In this document: positions 16,650 to 24,782 of the stretch, one piece after another
Numbering within the stretch: position 1 is the first letter of the stretch
Layout: each line of letters opens with the position of its first letter
Translations under genes and position numbers: made by a program
The notes under the pieces: model-generated
What the model was told of the DNA's origin: nothing
What the model saw: the letters and a program-made list of their open reading frames with translations, nothing else
Database searches by the model: none
Assembly (NCBI RefSeq): GCF_000430885.1
Contig: NZ_AUMW01000029.1
Span: forward strand, 1-45,024
Length of the DNA stretch: 45,024 nucleotides
DNA from: Desulfotruncus alcoholivorax DSM 16058
GTDB lineage: Bacteria > Bacillota > Desulfotomaculia > Desulfotomaculales > Desulfallaceae
Direction of reading: 5' to 3'

Positions 16650-19436
16650 ATGCCTGACGGTTACCTGGTCCTGGTGTTGCACGGGCATTTGCCCTACATA
16701 TATCACCCTGAACGCGATGATATATTGGAAGAAAGATGGGTTTACGAGGCCCTGACGGAGTGCTACCTGCCATTGCTTGAAGTTTTTGAAACACTCATAG
16801 CTGATGAAATTGATTTTCGCATCACCCTGTCACTGTCATCCACGTTATTGTCGATGCTGTCAGATGAAACTCTACAGGAGCGATATTACCGGCATTTGCA
16901 AAAAACCGTCAAACTGGCCCGGCTTGAACAGGATCGTCTTACAACCAGTGCCGAGTTTAAGTCTGTGGCCGGTTTCTATTTGGACAGGCTAAGCAGTATG
17001 CTGGACAGGTATGAAAAATACAGAGGTAATATTATTAATCCCATCAAGTTGCTTCAGCAAAAAGGCTACCTTGAAGTTATTACAACCTGCTCCACACACG
17101 GCTATTTGCCATTGATGAAAAACCAAATCAGCAGGAGGGCGCAGGTTGAGACCGCAGTGGACGAGTATTACAGGCATTTTGGCCGCATGCCCGGGGGAAT
17201 TTGGCTTCCCGAATGTGGCTATGCTCCCGGAGTGGACCAGACCCTTAGAGATTGCGGGTTAAAATATTTTTTCATAGACACACACGGCATCGCCAACAGC
17301 TGCCCGGCTCCGGTATATGGTGTTTTTGCGCCGGTATGCACGCGTACCGGGGTGGCGGCTTTTGGGCGCGATCCCGAATCGTCCAGGCAGGTTTGGGACC
17401 GCATCCAGGGTTACCCCGGGGACCCTGTCTACAGGGAGTTTTACCGTGATATAGGTTACGACTTGGATATTGATTATATCGGCGCTTTTTTGCCGGGAGG
17501 TAAGTACAGGGTTGATACAGGGTTGAAGTATTATCGCATTACCGGGAAAGAAGTTGAAAAAGAGCCGTATAATCCGGAGGCAGCTGCCCGTAAAGCGGCC
17601 GAGCACGCCCGGGACTTTGTTGCCCGGCGGCGGAGGCAAGTGCGGGAGGCAGCGGCTGTCATTGACCGCCGCCCGGTGGTTGTTGCCCCTTATGATGCCG
17701 AGCTGTTTGGCCACTGGTGGTTCGAAGGGCCGCTGTGGATCAACTATGTTTGCCGGGAAATCGCGGGCGATAAAAACTCCCTGCGCCTGATCACGCCTAG
17801 TGATTACTTAAAGGAATACCCGCAAAACCAGTCTGTTGACATTCCCATGTGCAGCTGGGGCGCGGGGGGATATAACCAGCACTGGCTTAATCCCACCACT
17901 GATTGGATGTATAAGCACGTGCATGTAACAGAGGACAGGATGTCGGAATTGGCCGATAATAACCCCCGGGCTGCAGGCGTTGAAAAACGTTGTCTTAATC
18001 AATGCGCCAGAGAACTGCTGCTGGCCCAGAGTAGTGATTGGCCTTTTATTGTTTATGAAGGCACAGCAGTGGATTATGCTAAAAAAAGGTTTAAGAATCA
18101 CATCGGCAGGTTCAATATCCTAGCTGATATGTTGGAAAGCGGCAGATATGATCCTGAGACGCTGCAGGAAATCGAATCCAGAACCAGTTTTTTGCCTAAT
18201 ATTGATTACAAGGTATACTGCAGCAATAAATATGTCAACCGACCGCCTGGTATTAAAAAAAGTTATCGGGTTATGATGTTATCCTGGGAATACCCGCCTA
18301 TGACAGTGGGTGGGCTGGCCCGGCACGTGCACGATTTGGCCTGCGCGCTGACTTCAATGGGAGACGAGGTTCATGTTCTAACTTGTCCAGCCGAGGGCAG
18401 GGGCGTTTTTAGCCTGGACCGGGGTGTTTATGTGCACAGGGTCCATCCTGACAAGCTTTCTGCTGAAAAGTTTATCGATTGGGTAAAACAATTAAACGAT
18501 GCCATGCTCGATATGTCCGGTATGCTGGTAGAGGTCTTTGGCTCCTTTGATCTGGTTCACGCACATGATTGGCTGGTGGGAGAAGCCGCAGGCCGGATTG
18601 CGGACCGGTATAATTTACCGCTGGTTGCCACGATACATGCTACCGAGTACGGGCGAAACCATGGTTTGCACAATGACCTGCAGCGGCATATTCACGGGCT
18701 GGAGGCGGAATTCGCCAGACGTTCCGATTTGACCATATGCTGCAGCAATTACATGAAACATGAAATTGCCAGGTTGTTTGACCGGCCGGGTTCCAAAATT
18801 AGAGTTATTCCCAACGGTGTTGAGCTTGAAAATATTCAGACCGGCCTAGATCAAACTTCACAACGTGAAGGGGATGGCAAAACAATCGTTTTTCTGGGGC
18901 GACTGGTTCCTGAGAAAGGCGTTCAAATTCTTATTTCAGCCTTGCCCGGGATTATTGAGGCAGTGGGTTCCGTGCGACTGGTGATTGCCGGCAAGGGACC
19001 GTACCAGGAAGAATTGAAAAAGCTGGCAGCAAACATCGGAGTTGGCGAACATGTGGATTTTATCGGCTTTGTCGACGACGAGAACAGAAACAGGCTATTA
19101 AACCAGGCTGCCGTGGCTGTTTTCCCCAGCCTTTACGAGCCATTCGGCATTGTGGCGCTGGAGGCAATGGCTGCAGGCGTGCCCGTGATAGTTTCTGATA
19201 CAGGCGGTCTGCGCGATATTATTGAACACGGCGTCGACGGCTACCTTGCGCCGCCGGGAAATGCTGAAATGCTGGGCTATTACGTGTCCGAGCTGATCAG
19301 ACACCCGGAATTGGCGCAGCATTTCAGCAAGCGGGCGAGGAGGAACGTATTGGTTAAGTTCAACTGGAAACAGATAGCTGTTGAAACGCTGGGTGTATAC
19401 GCCGAAGCCTGCAGGGCCGGCGGCATGAAATGTTAA
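16650..19436 (+). CDS. Fusion of GH57 glucan branching enzyme and GT4 glycogen synthase
   Basis: A 928-residue cytosolic protein joining two enzymes of glycogen formation. Residues 1 to about 530 are a GH57 domain of the branching-enzyme type: HGHLPYIYHPE near 10, the nucleophile Glu in WLPECGYAPG near 185, the acid/base Asp in PYDAELFGHWW near 350, and the DWMYKHVHVTEDRM region near 416. Residues from about 540 are a GT-B glycosyltransferase 4: WEYPPMTVGGLARHVHDLA, DLVHAHDWLVG, IPNGVE, FLGRLVPEKG, and the nucleotide-sugar Glu region YEPFGIVALEAMAAG. ATG 16650 follows GGGGGG by 7 bases. An upstream ATG at 16623 lacks a good site. The donor sugar (ADP-glucose, UDP-glucose or other) cannot be read from sequence. 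Confidence 0.92.
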   Translation: MPDGYLVLVLHGHLPYIYHPERDDILEERWVYEALTECYLPLLEVFETLIADEIDFRITLSLSSTLLSMLSDETLQERYYRHLQKTVKLARLEQDRLTTSAEFKSVAGFYLDRLSSMLDRYEKYRGNIINPIKLLQQKGYLEVITTCSTHGYLPLMKNQISRRAQVETAVDEYYRHFGRMPGGIWLPECGYAPGVDQTLRDCGLKYFFIDTHGIANSCPAPVYGVFAPVCTRTGVAAFGRDPESSRQVWDRIQGYPGDPVYREFYRDIGYDLDIDYIGAFLPGGKYRVDTGLKYYRITGKEVEKEPYNPEAAARKAAEHARDFVARRRRQVREAAAVIDRRPVVVAPYDAELFGHWWFEGPLWINYVCREIAGDKNSLRLITPSDYLKEYPQNQSVDIPMCSWGAGGYNQHWLNPTTDWMYKHVHVTEDRMSELADNNPRAAGVEKRCLNQCARELLLAQSSDWPFIVYEGTAVDYAKKRFKNHIGRFNILADMLESGRYDPETLQEIESRTSFLPNIDYKVYCSNKYVNRPPGIKKSYRVMMLSWEYPPMTVGGLARHVHDLACALTSMGDEVHVLTCPAEGRGVFSLDRGVYVHRVHPDKLSAEKFIDWVKQLNDAMLDMSGMLVEVFGSFDLVHAHDWLVGEAAGRIADRYNLPLVATIHATEYGRNHGLHNDLQRHIHGLEAEFARRSDLTICCSNYMKHEIARLFDRPGSKIRVIPNGVELENIQTGLDQTSQREGDGKTIVFLGRLVPEKGVQILISALPGIIEAVGSVRLVIAGKGPYQEELKKLAANIGVGEHVDFIGFVDDENRNRLLNQAAVAVFPSLYEPFGIVALEAMAAGVPVIVSDTGGLRDIIEHGVDGYLAPPGNAEMLGYYVSELIRHPELAQHFSKRARRNVLVKFNWKQIAVETLGVYAEACRAGGMKC

Positions 19437-19491
19437 CCGGGTCGAAAAGGGTATAATAGCTATTCAGCAAACTATTGTACGGGGTGTTGCA

Positions 19492-19542
19492 ATGGGTATT
19501 ATTAGTTACGCGGAGCTTACCTTAACCGAGTTAAACAAATGA
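19492..19542 (+). CDS. Possible 16-residue leader peptide ORF
   Basis: A short frame encoding MGIISYAELTLTELNK begins at an ATG 6 bases after GGGGTG. A perfect TATAAT lies at 19452-19457, about 35 bases upstream, so this is probably the start of the CoA-disulfide reductase transcript. It could be a leader peptide, or a chance ORF in the 5' leader. Confidence 0.3.
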   Translation: MGIISYAELTLTELNK

Positions 19543-19610
19543 ATTGCATAATCATATTTAGATTTGGTGCATAATGAAGAAAATTTATCAATTCCCACAG
19601 GGGGGCTAAC

Positions 19611-21305
19611 ATGGCTAAAAAGGTTATTATTGTTGGCGGTGTTGCCGGCGGAGCAGGTACTGCAGCCCGGTTGAGAAGAATGGATGAAGAAGCAAAAATA
19701 ATATTGTTTGAGCGGGGAGAGTATATTTCCTTTGCCAACTGCGGGCTGCCTTATTATATTGGTGGGGTAATCTCGGAAAGGGAAAAACTTCTTGTCCAGA
19801 CAGTGGAAGCTATGCATGAGAGGTTTAATATTGATATCAGGGTAAAAAGCGAAGTCACCAGGATCTTCAGGGACACAAAGGAGGTTGAAGTTGCCTACCA
19901 CGGTGGCACTTACCGGGAGAGTTACGATTACCTTGTGTTATCCCCGGGTGCTGAGCCGCTGGTGCCTCCAATACCCGGTGTGGATAAGGAAGGTATTTTC
20001 ACGCTAAGAAACATGGCTGATGTTGATAAAATAAAAAATATGGTTACGGGTAAAAAGCCGGAGCGCGTGGCGGTAATCGGCGGGGGTTATGTCGGCGTCG
20101 AGGTGGCGGAAAACATGCGCCGCCTGGGAGCGAAGGTAAACGTGATTGAGGCTGCAGAACAAATCCTCGGACCTCTGGACATTGAAATGGCCAGGGTAAT
20201 AGAAAAAACCTTAATGGACAAAGGTGTTGACATAATCCTTAAGGATGCTGTGGAGCGGTTTGAAGGCGAGAAAACCATTGAAGTGGTTTTAAAAAGCGGC
20301 CAAAAGGTGGAAGCGGAAATGGTGCTGCTTGCTGTGGGGGTCAGGCCCGAAACCAAGCTGGCCAGGGAAGCCGGCCTGGAAATAGGCGCAAGGGGCGGCA
20401 TCAAAGTCAATGAATACTTGCAGACTTCGGACCAGTTTATTTTCGCCCTGGGTGACGCAGTAGAGGTAAAGGATATCGTCAACGGCAAAATGGCGTTAAT
20501 ACCCCTGGCCGGGCCGGCCAATAAACAGGCCAGGATTGTAGCTGATAATATAGCCGGTAAAAAAGCCCGCTTCAGCGGGTCCCAGGGCACTTCTATAATT
20601 AAAGTTTTCGACTTTACAGCAGCTGCGACGGGCAATAACGAGAAAATGTTAAAACGGCTGAAAATACCTTACCTGAAGTCATATACGCATTCCCCCTCCC
20701 ACGCAGCGTATTATCCGGGGGCCATACCCATGATTGTAAAAATTATTTTTTCACCGGACAGCGGCAAATTGCTGGGTGCACAAATAGTGGGGAAAGACGG
20801 GGTGGACAAGCGGATTGACGTGCTGGCCACAGCTATTAGAACAGGCTTGACGGTTTACGACCTCGAGGAGTTGGAACTGGCTTACGCGCCACCATATTCT
20901 TCTGCTAAAGACCCGGTTAATATGGCGGGTTTCACTGCCGCCAACATTTTAAAAGGAGAAATGAAAGTTATTCAATGGGATGAACTAGATGCCCTGGATA
21001 AAGAGAAATATGTATTATTGGATGTTAGAACTGACGAAGAATATCAAAAGGGGCATGTTGCGGGATCGGTGCATATTCCCGTTGACTCACTGCGCAAGAG
21101 GATTAATGAGCTTCCCAGCGATAAATTAATAGTTATCTATTGTAAGATAGGTCTCAGGGGTTATATTGCTTATCGCATTTTGGATCAAAAAGGTTTCGAT
21201 GCCGTCAATCTGAGCGGTGGGTTTGATATTTACCAGGCCATGCGCTATAAGTACGGTGATAGTATCAATATGAACGAGCAGATGACCGGGAAAGAAAAGG
21301 TATAG
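19611..21305 (+). CDS. CoA-disulfide reductase fused to a rhodanese domain
   Basis: A 564-residue flavoprotein of the CoADR-Rhd group, which reduces CoA disulfide or CoA persulfide and polysulfide with NAD(P)H in the cytosol. N-terminal FAD site GGVAGGAGTAARLRR, single active Cys in FANCGLPYYIGG near 43, NAD(P)H site VIGGGYVGVEVAEN near 150, second FAD motif FALGDAVEV near 283, and the dimerisation domain with SPSHAAYYPGA. The C-terminal rhodanese domain (from about 455) has its catalytic Cys in IYCKIGLRGY. ATG follows GGGGGG. In sulfur-metabolising anaerobes this enzyme is associated with persulfide handling, which suits the TauE transporter in the same window. Confidence 0.93.
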   Translation: MAKKVIIVGGVAGGAGTAARLRRMDEEAKIILFERGEYISFANCGLPYYIGGVISEREKLLVQTVEAMHERFNIDIRVKSEVTRIFRDTKEVEVAYHGGTYRESYDYLVLSPGAEPLVPPIPGVDKEGIFTLRNMADVDKIKNMVTGKKPERVAVIGGGYVGVEVAENMRRLGAKVNVIEAAEQILGPLDIEMARVIEKTLMDKGVDIILKDAVERFEGEKTIEVVLKSGQKVEAEMVLLAVGVRPETKLAREAGLEIGARGGIKVNEYLQTSDQFIFALGDAVEVKDIVNGKMALIPLAGPANKQARIVADNIAGKKARFSGSQGTSIIKVFDFTAAATGNNEKMLKRLKIPYLKSYTHSPSHAAYYPGAIPMIVKIIFSPDSGKLLGAQIVGKDGVDKRIDVLATAIRTGLTVYDLEELELAYAPPYSSAKDPVNMAGFTAANILKGEMKVIQWDELDALDKEKYVLLDVRTDEEYQKGHVAGSVHIPVDSLRKRINELPSDKLIVIYCKIGLRGYIAYRILDQKGFDAVNLSGGFDIYQAMRYKYGDSINMNEQMTGKEKV

Positions 21306-21319
21306 GACGGTGTGAAGCT

Positions 21320-21363
21320 GGCGGACAGGGTCGTCCGCCCGCGTTAAGAGTCGCCCGCCCCTA
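21320..21363. repeat. REP-like palindromic repeat, degenerate copy
   Basis: The gap between two convergent genes holds GGCGGACAGGGTCGTCCGCC followed by CGCGTTA, and then a partly inverted CGCCCGCCCCTAC. The same core and the following CGCGTTA recur in the larger inverted repeat at 28047-28129, showing a dispersed family. Confidence 0.7.
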
Positions 21364-21365
21364 CA

Positions 21366-21986
21366 TTAAAAACGGATCAAAAACGCCCTGGCGGGCGCAC
21401 TTTCCGCGCCAACCACTTTAAGCGGCGCCGCGCAAAGAAAATAATTCCCTTCTTCAACTCCGGCCAGCCGCAGGCCCTCGATAATAATTATCCCTGCCTC
21501 AAACAATGTTTTGTGAGTAGGGTGGCCGGGTTGGTCCCTTTCAATGCCGAGGGCGTCGATGCCTACGCCGGAAACCCCCGCCTCTTTTAAATATATCGCG
21601 CCGCTTTGCTCCAGGAACACAAAATTAAAGTCAAAGTTCTGCTTATAAGAATTTTTTGTTTTTAACAGTATAAAAGCACCGGGTTGAATTTCCCTGGTCG
21701 CCAGGTTATTCGCGGTTATTTTGTCCTGCAGCCCGGTAAAATCCAGTACCCTGCATTCTGTAACCACTTTGGCCAGGCTAATCCTGTCTACAGTGTTCCC
21801 GCCAGGCAGCATGTGCAGGGGGGCGTCCACATGGGTGCCGGTATGCATACCAATGATTAGTTCCGATTCGCAGCTATTTGAAATGGTAAAGTCCTGTACA
21901 AATTTTAACACGGGCTTTTTTTCGGGTTTGTTTTTATAGACCGGCATAGCCTGGTGTATGCTCATTGAAATGTCGATAACCTTCAC
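21366..21986 (-). CDS. Cyclase family (kynurenine formamidase-like) metal hydrolase
   Basis: A 206-residue protein with the cyclase-family metal motif HTGTHVDAPLHML near residue 48, the HxGTHxDxPxH pattern that binds the metal. Members hydrolyse N-formylkynurenine or other amides and lactones, and the substrate here is unknown. It starts with a GTG that overlaps the zwf stop by 4 bases (GTGA), so translation is coupled to zwf. A lactone- or amide-splitting enzyme downstream of glucose-6-phosphate dehydrogenase could take the place of a 6-phosphogluconolactonase, which is otherwise absent here. That idea is inference only. Confidence 0.88.
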   Translation of the reverse strand: MKVIDISMSIHQAMPVYKNKPEKKPVLKFVQDFTISNSCESELIIGMHTGTHVDAPLHMLPGGNTVDRISLAKVVTECRVLDFTGLQDKITANNLATREIQPGAFILLKTKNSYKQNFDFNFVFLEQSGAIYLKEAGVSGVGIDALGIERDQPGHPTHKTLFEAGIIIIEGLRLAGVEEGNYFLCAAPLKVVGAESAPARAFLIRF

Positions 21987-23548
21987 GTAATAACCTCCCC
22001 GGTATGCAGCCAGTGCCTGCCGTCCCTTTCCAGCAGGGTTTGCGCCGCGGCGGGGCCGGTGGAACCTGCGGCGTAGTTGGGGAATTCCGGCTGATGCTCC
22101 TTCCAGGCTGAAGCAATATTATCGATAAACTTCCAGGAATACTCAACTTCATCCCACCGGGCAAACAGGGTGGAGTCGCCCCTGATCACGTCGAACAGTA
22201 ATCTCTCATATGCTTCTGGGGAATTGTTGTCCAACCTGCAATTTTGACAGAAATCCATTTGTACGGGAACAATAATGTTTTCAGTTCCAGGCTTTTTGGC
22301 ATTAAACTGAAAGAAAACTCCTTCCTGCGGCTGTATTTTTATTACCAGCAGGTTGGGGTTTAATTGCCCGAAAAGCCTGGCGTAAAGTACTTGGGGCAAA
22401 GGCTTGAATTGGATGATAATTTCAGTTGATTTAACCGGCACCCTTTTACCGGTCCTGATGTAAAAAGGTACGTTGGCCCACCTGAAGTTATGGATACAGG
22501 CCTTAAATGCCACAAATGTTTCGGTACCGGACGTGGGTGACACATTTTCCTCCTGCCGGTAACCGGGCACAGGTTCGTTGTTGATATAACCTGGCCCGTA
22601 TTGCCCGCGAACAACGTTTTTGAACACATCACCGGGACTGTAATGCTCCAAGGACCGCAAAACTTTAACCTTTTCGTCCCTGATTGATTCGGTGTCAAGG
22701 CTGGCCGGCGGCTCTATGGCGGTCAGGGTTAGCAGCTGCAGCATGTGGTTCTGTACCATATCCCGCAGCGCCCCGGCCTGATCGTAGTAATTACCCCTGG
22801 AGCTCACGCCGATGGTTTCGCAGGAAGTGATCTGAATGTTGTCGATGAACTGATTGTTCCAAATTGGTTCGAAAAGCATGTTGGCAAACCTGATGACCAT
22901 AATGTTCTGCAGCATTTCTTTGCCCAGGTAATGGTCAATGCGATAGGTATTTCGCTCGCTGAAGACGCCGGTGATAACTCGATTGAGCTTTTGGGCTGAA
23001 GGCAAATCCCGGCCAAAGGGCTTTTCAATAACTACCCTTTGCCAGGCCCCGCGGTTTTCAGCCATGCCGTTGTCATAGAGCTTTTGGGTAATAACATCAA
23101 AAAATTCCGGGGCTACGGCAAGGTAGTAGATTCTGTTCCCTCCGGTACCATGCTCCTGGTCCAATTTGTCTAAAAAAGTTTTAAGAGTTTCGTAATCGCT
23201 GCTGTCCGTAATGTTGAGTTTTTTGTAATATATTTTATTCCTTAGTTTGCGCCAGCTGGTTTCATCCATATCAAACCGGGCAAATTTGATAATGGATTCG
23301 TAAACACCATAGCAGTATTCATCACTGGTAATATCCCGTCTTCCCAGTGCGACCATGGCCAGGTTTTGCGGCAATTGGTTTTCACACAGCAAATTATAAA
23401 GCGCAGGCATTAATTTTCTGTGCGTAAGGTCTCCGGTGCCGCCGAATATAACCAGGATGCATGAGCTATCTGGAAAATTATCCGGTTGAGGGTTTAGTTG
23501 AAAGATGTTGCCGGCGCGTTCAATTAAATCATGCGTTCTCAATGGCAT
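21983..23548 (-). CDS. zwf: Glucose-6-phosphate 1-dehydrogenase
   Basis: First enzyme of the oxidative pentose phosphate pathway. The nucleotide site is VIFGGTGDLTHRKLMPALY and the substrate/catalytic signature is RIDHYLGKEMLQN. Length from ATG 23548 is 521 residues, slightly above the usual 490-510. The frame extends upstream to 23641 inside gnd, but ATG 23548 or TTG 23542 near GGGGG is much more likely. It overlaps gnd by 20 bases and the cyclase gene by 4, forming the operon gnd-zwf-cyclase. Confidence 0.95.
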   Translation of the reverse strand: MPLRTHDLIERAGNIFQLNPQPDNFPDSSCILVIFGGTGDLTHRKLMPALYNLLCENQLPQNLAMVALGRRDITSDEYCYGVYESIIKFARFDMDETSWRKLRNKIYYKKLNITDSSDYETLKTFLDKLDQEHGTGGNRIYYLAVAPEFFDVITQKLYDNGMAENRGAWQRVVIEKPFGRDLPSAQKLNRVITGVFSERNTYRIDHYLGKEMLQNIMVIRFANMLFEPIWNNQFIDNIQITSCETIGVSSRGNYYDQAGALRDMVQNHMLQLLTLTAIEPPASLDTESIRDEKVKVLRSLEHYSPGDVFKNVVRGQYGPGYINNEPVPGYRQEENVSPTSGTETFVAFKACIHNFRWANVPFYIRTGKRVPVKSTEIIIQFKPLPQVLYARLFGQLNPNLLVIKIQPQEGVFFQFNAKKPGTENIIVPVQMDFCQNCRLDNNSPEAYERLLFDVIRGDSTLFARWDEVEYSWKFIDNIASAWKEHQPEFPNYAAGSTGPAAAQTLLERDGRHWLHTGEVIT

Positions 23549-24425
23549 GGCCCCCAAACTGATTTCGAAGAGCGGCCACCACCTTGCCGCTGAATGTGTC
23601 CACCTGCTCCGACCGGAACCTGATAAATAGCGAGTGTGCAATGATGGGGACGGGGGCTTTTAATTCCAAAGCCTCCTGGACAGTCCACAAACCTTCACCG
23701 GATGAGTGCATTACGCCCTTGATATGATCTAATTTGGGGTTACTGGCAAATGCTTTTTCAGTTAATTCAATCAACCAGCTTCGGATTACCGAACCATTGT
23801 TCCACACCCTTGCCACATCCCGAAGGTTAAAATCAAACCGGCTTTTTTCCAGTATTTCAAAACCCTCCCCAATGGCCTGCATCATTCCGTACTCGATACC
23901 ATTGTGGACCATCTTGACAAAATGGCCCGTACCGTTGGCTCCGGTATGAAGATACCCGTTTTCCACGCAAATGTCTTTGAACAGGGGCTCCAGGTATTGA
24001 AAAACTTCTTTTTCCGCTCCAATCATGGCGCAGGCGCCGTTTCTGGCCCCGTCCATTCCGCCGCTGGTGCCCACGTCAACAAAATCAATGTTTTTTTGTT
24101 TTAGCTGGTGGTACCTTTTGATGCTGTCCTTGTAATTGGAGTTTCCGCCATCGATAATAATGTCCCGTTCCTTAAGCAAGGGGACAAGTTTTTCTATCAT
24201 CTCGTCAACGGGTTTTCCTGCCGGTACCATCAGCCAAAGCATTTTCCTGGGGCCAAGCTTGCCGGCCAGCTGTTCCAGGCTGTCAGTTCCTTCAATCCCG
24301 TGGTTTATGGCTTTTTCCACAGTTTGGCGGGTTCTGCTGTAACCAATAACGCTGTGCCCGTGGTCCTTTAGATTTAACGCCAGGTTCAAGCCCATTTTCC
24401 CCAGCCCGATCATGCCTATATGCAT
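23529..24425 (-). CDS. gnd: 6-phosphogluconate dehydrogenase, decarboxylating (short form)
   Basis: Oxidises and decarboxylates 6-phosphogluconate to ribulose-5-phosphate. At 298 residues it is the short form, usually NAD-preferring. Motifs: GMIGLGKMGLNLALNL (dinucleotide fold), DGGNSNYKDS near 92, VDVGTSGGMDGARNG near 115 and GHFVKMVHNGIEYGMMQ near 165 with the catalytic Lys. First gene of the gnd-zwf-cyclase operon. AAGGGGAG lies upstream of its ATG. Confidence 0.95.
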   Translation of the reverse strand: MHIGMIGLGKMGLNLALNLKDHGHSVIGYSRTRQTVEKAINHGIEGTDSLEQLAGKLGPRKMLWLMVPAGKPVDEMIEKLVPLLKERDIIIDGGNSNYKDSIKRYHQLKQKNIDFVDVGTSGGMDGARNGACAMIGAEKEVFQYLEPLFKDICVENGYLHTGANGTGHFVKMVHNGIEYGMMQAIGEGFEILEKSRFDFNLRDVARVWNNGSVIRSWLIELTEKAFASNPKLDHIKGVMHSSGEGLWTVQEALELKAPVPIIAHSLFIRFRSEQVDTFSGKVVAALRNQFGGHAIENA

Positions 24426-24534
24426 GTTAACTCCCCTTAACTTTGCTAATATTTACAAATATGGACTTATTTTTGCCCGGCAGAATATTTTTATGTAAGA
24501 TTAAAATCGCTGGTAAAATAATATAAAATAGATA

Positions 24535-24761
24535 GAAGTAAAGGAGTCAGGAGACAGAATGAGAGCACAGGGAAATAACAGGAATTAGAGGTCAGTATAA
24601 GATGAACTGTTTATCGTTTTGTATATTCTAAATTCTGACTCCTGACTTCTAAATACATGGAATTGTAGGAGACAGAAGTCGGGAGTTGGAACGAGGGAAA
24701 TAATAGGAGAATGGTATATTGTCTTGCCGATTCTGAATTCTGACTGCTGAATTCTGAATAC
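24535..24761 (+). repeat. Two tandem imperfect copies of a palindromic intergenic repeat
   Basis: The 345-base gap before cinA holds no gene. It contains two related units, about 24535-24657 and 24667-24761. Both carry AGGAGACAGAA, then AGGGAAATAA.AGGA, then ATTCTGA.TTCTGACT.CTGA and end AATACA. Within each unit the 5' GGAGACAGAA and 3' TTCTGACTCCTGA parts are roughly complementary, so each could fold as a hairpin. It looks like a MITE-like or dispersed repeat family. Confidence 0.65.
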
Positions 24762-24782
24762 AGAACAGTTGTGAGGTGCCAA

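Noticed and set aside
19506-19901. Minus-strand ORFs over the start of the CoA-disulfide reductase gene
   Set aside because: They are complementary shadows of a conserved flavoprotein and lack ribosome sites.
20087-20635. A 182-codon minus-strand ORF opposite the CoA-disulfide reductase
   Set aside because: It is a shadow. The plus strand carries conserved dinucleotide-binding motifs here.
23549-23641. Extended N-terminus of zwf inside gnd
   Set aside because: The added sequence (MHTRYLSGSGRSRWTH...) is the antiframe of conserved gnd codons and has no similarity to G6P dehydrogenases.
24535-24761. A CRISPR array in the repeated region before cinA
   Set aside because: There are only two long, diverged units with internal palindromes, and no regular short repeats with unique spacers or cas genes.
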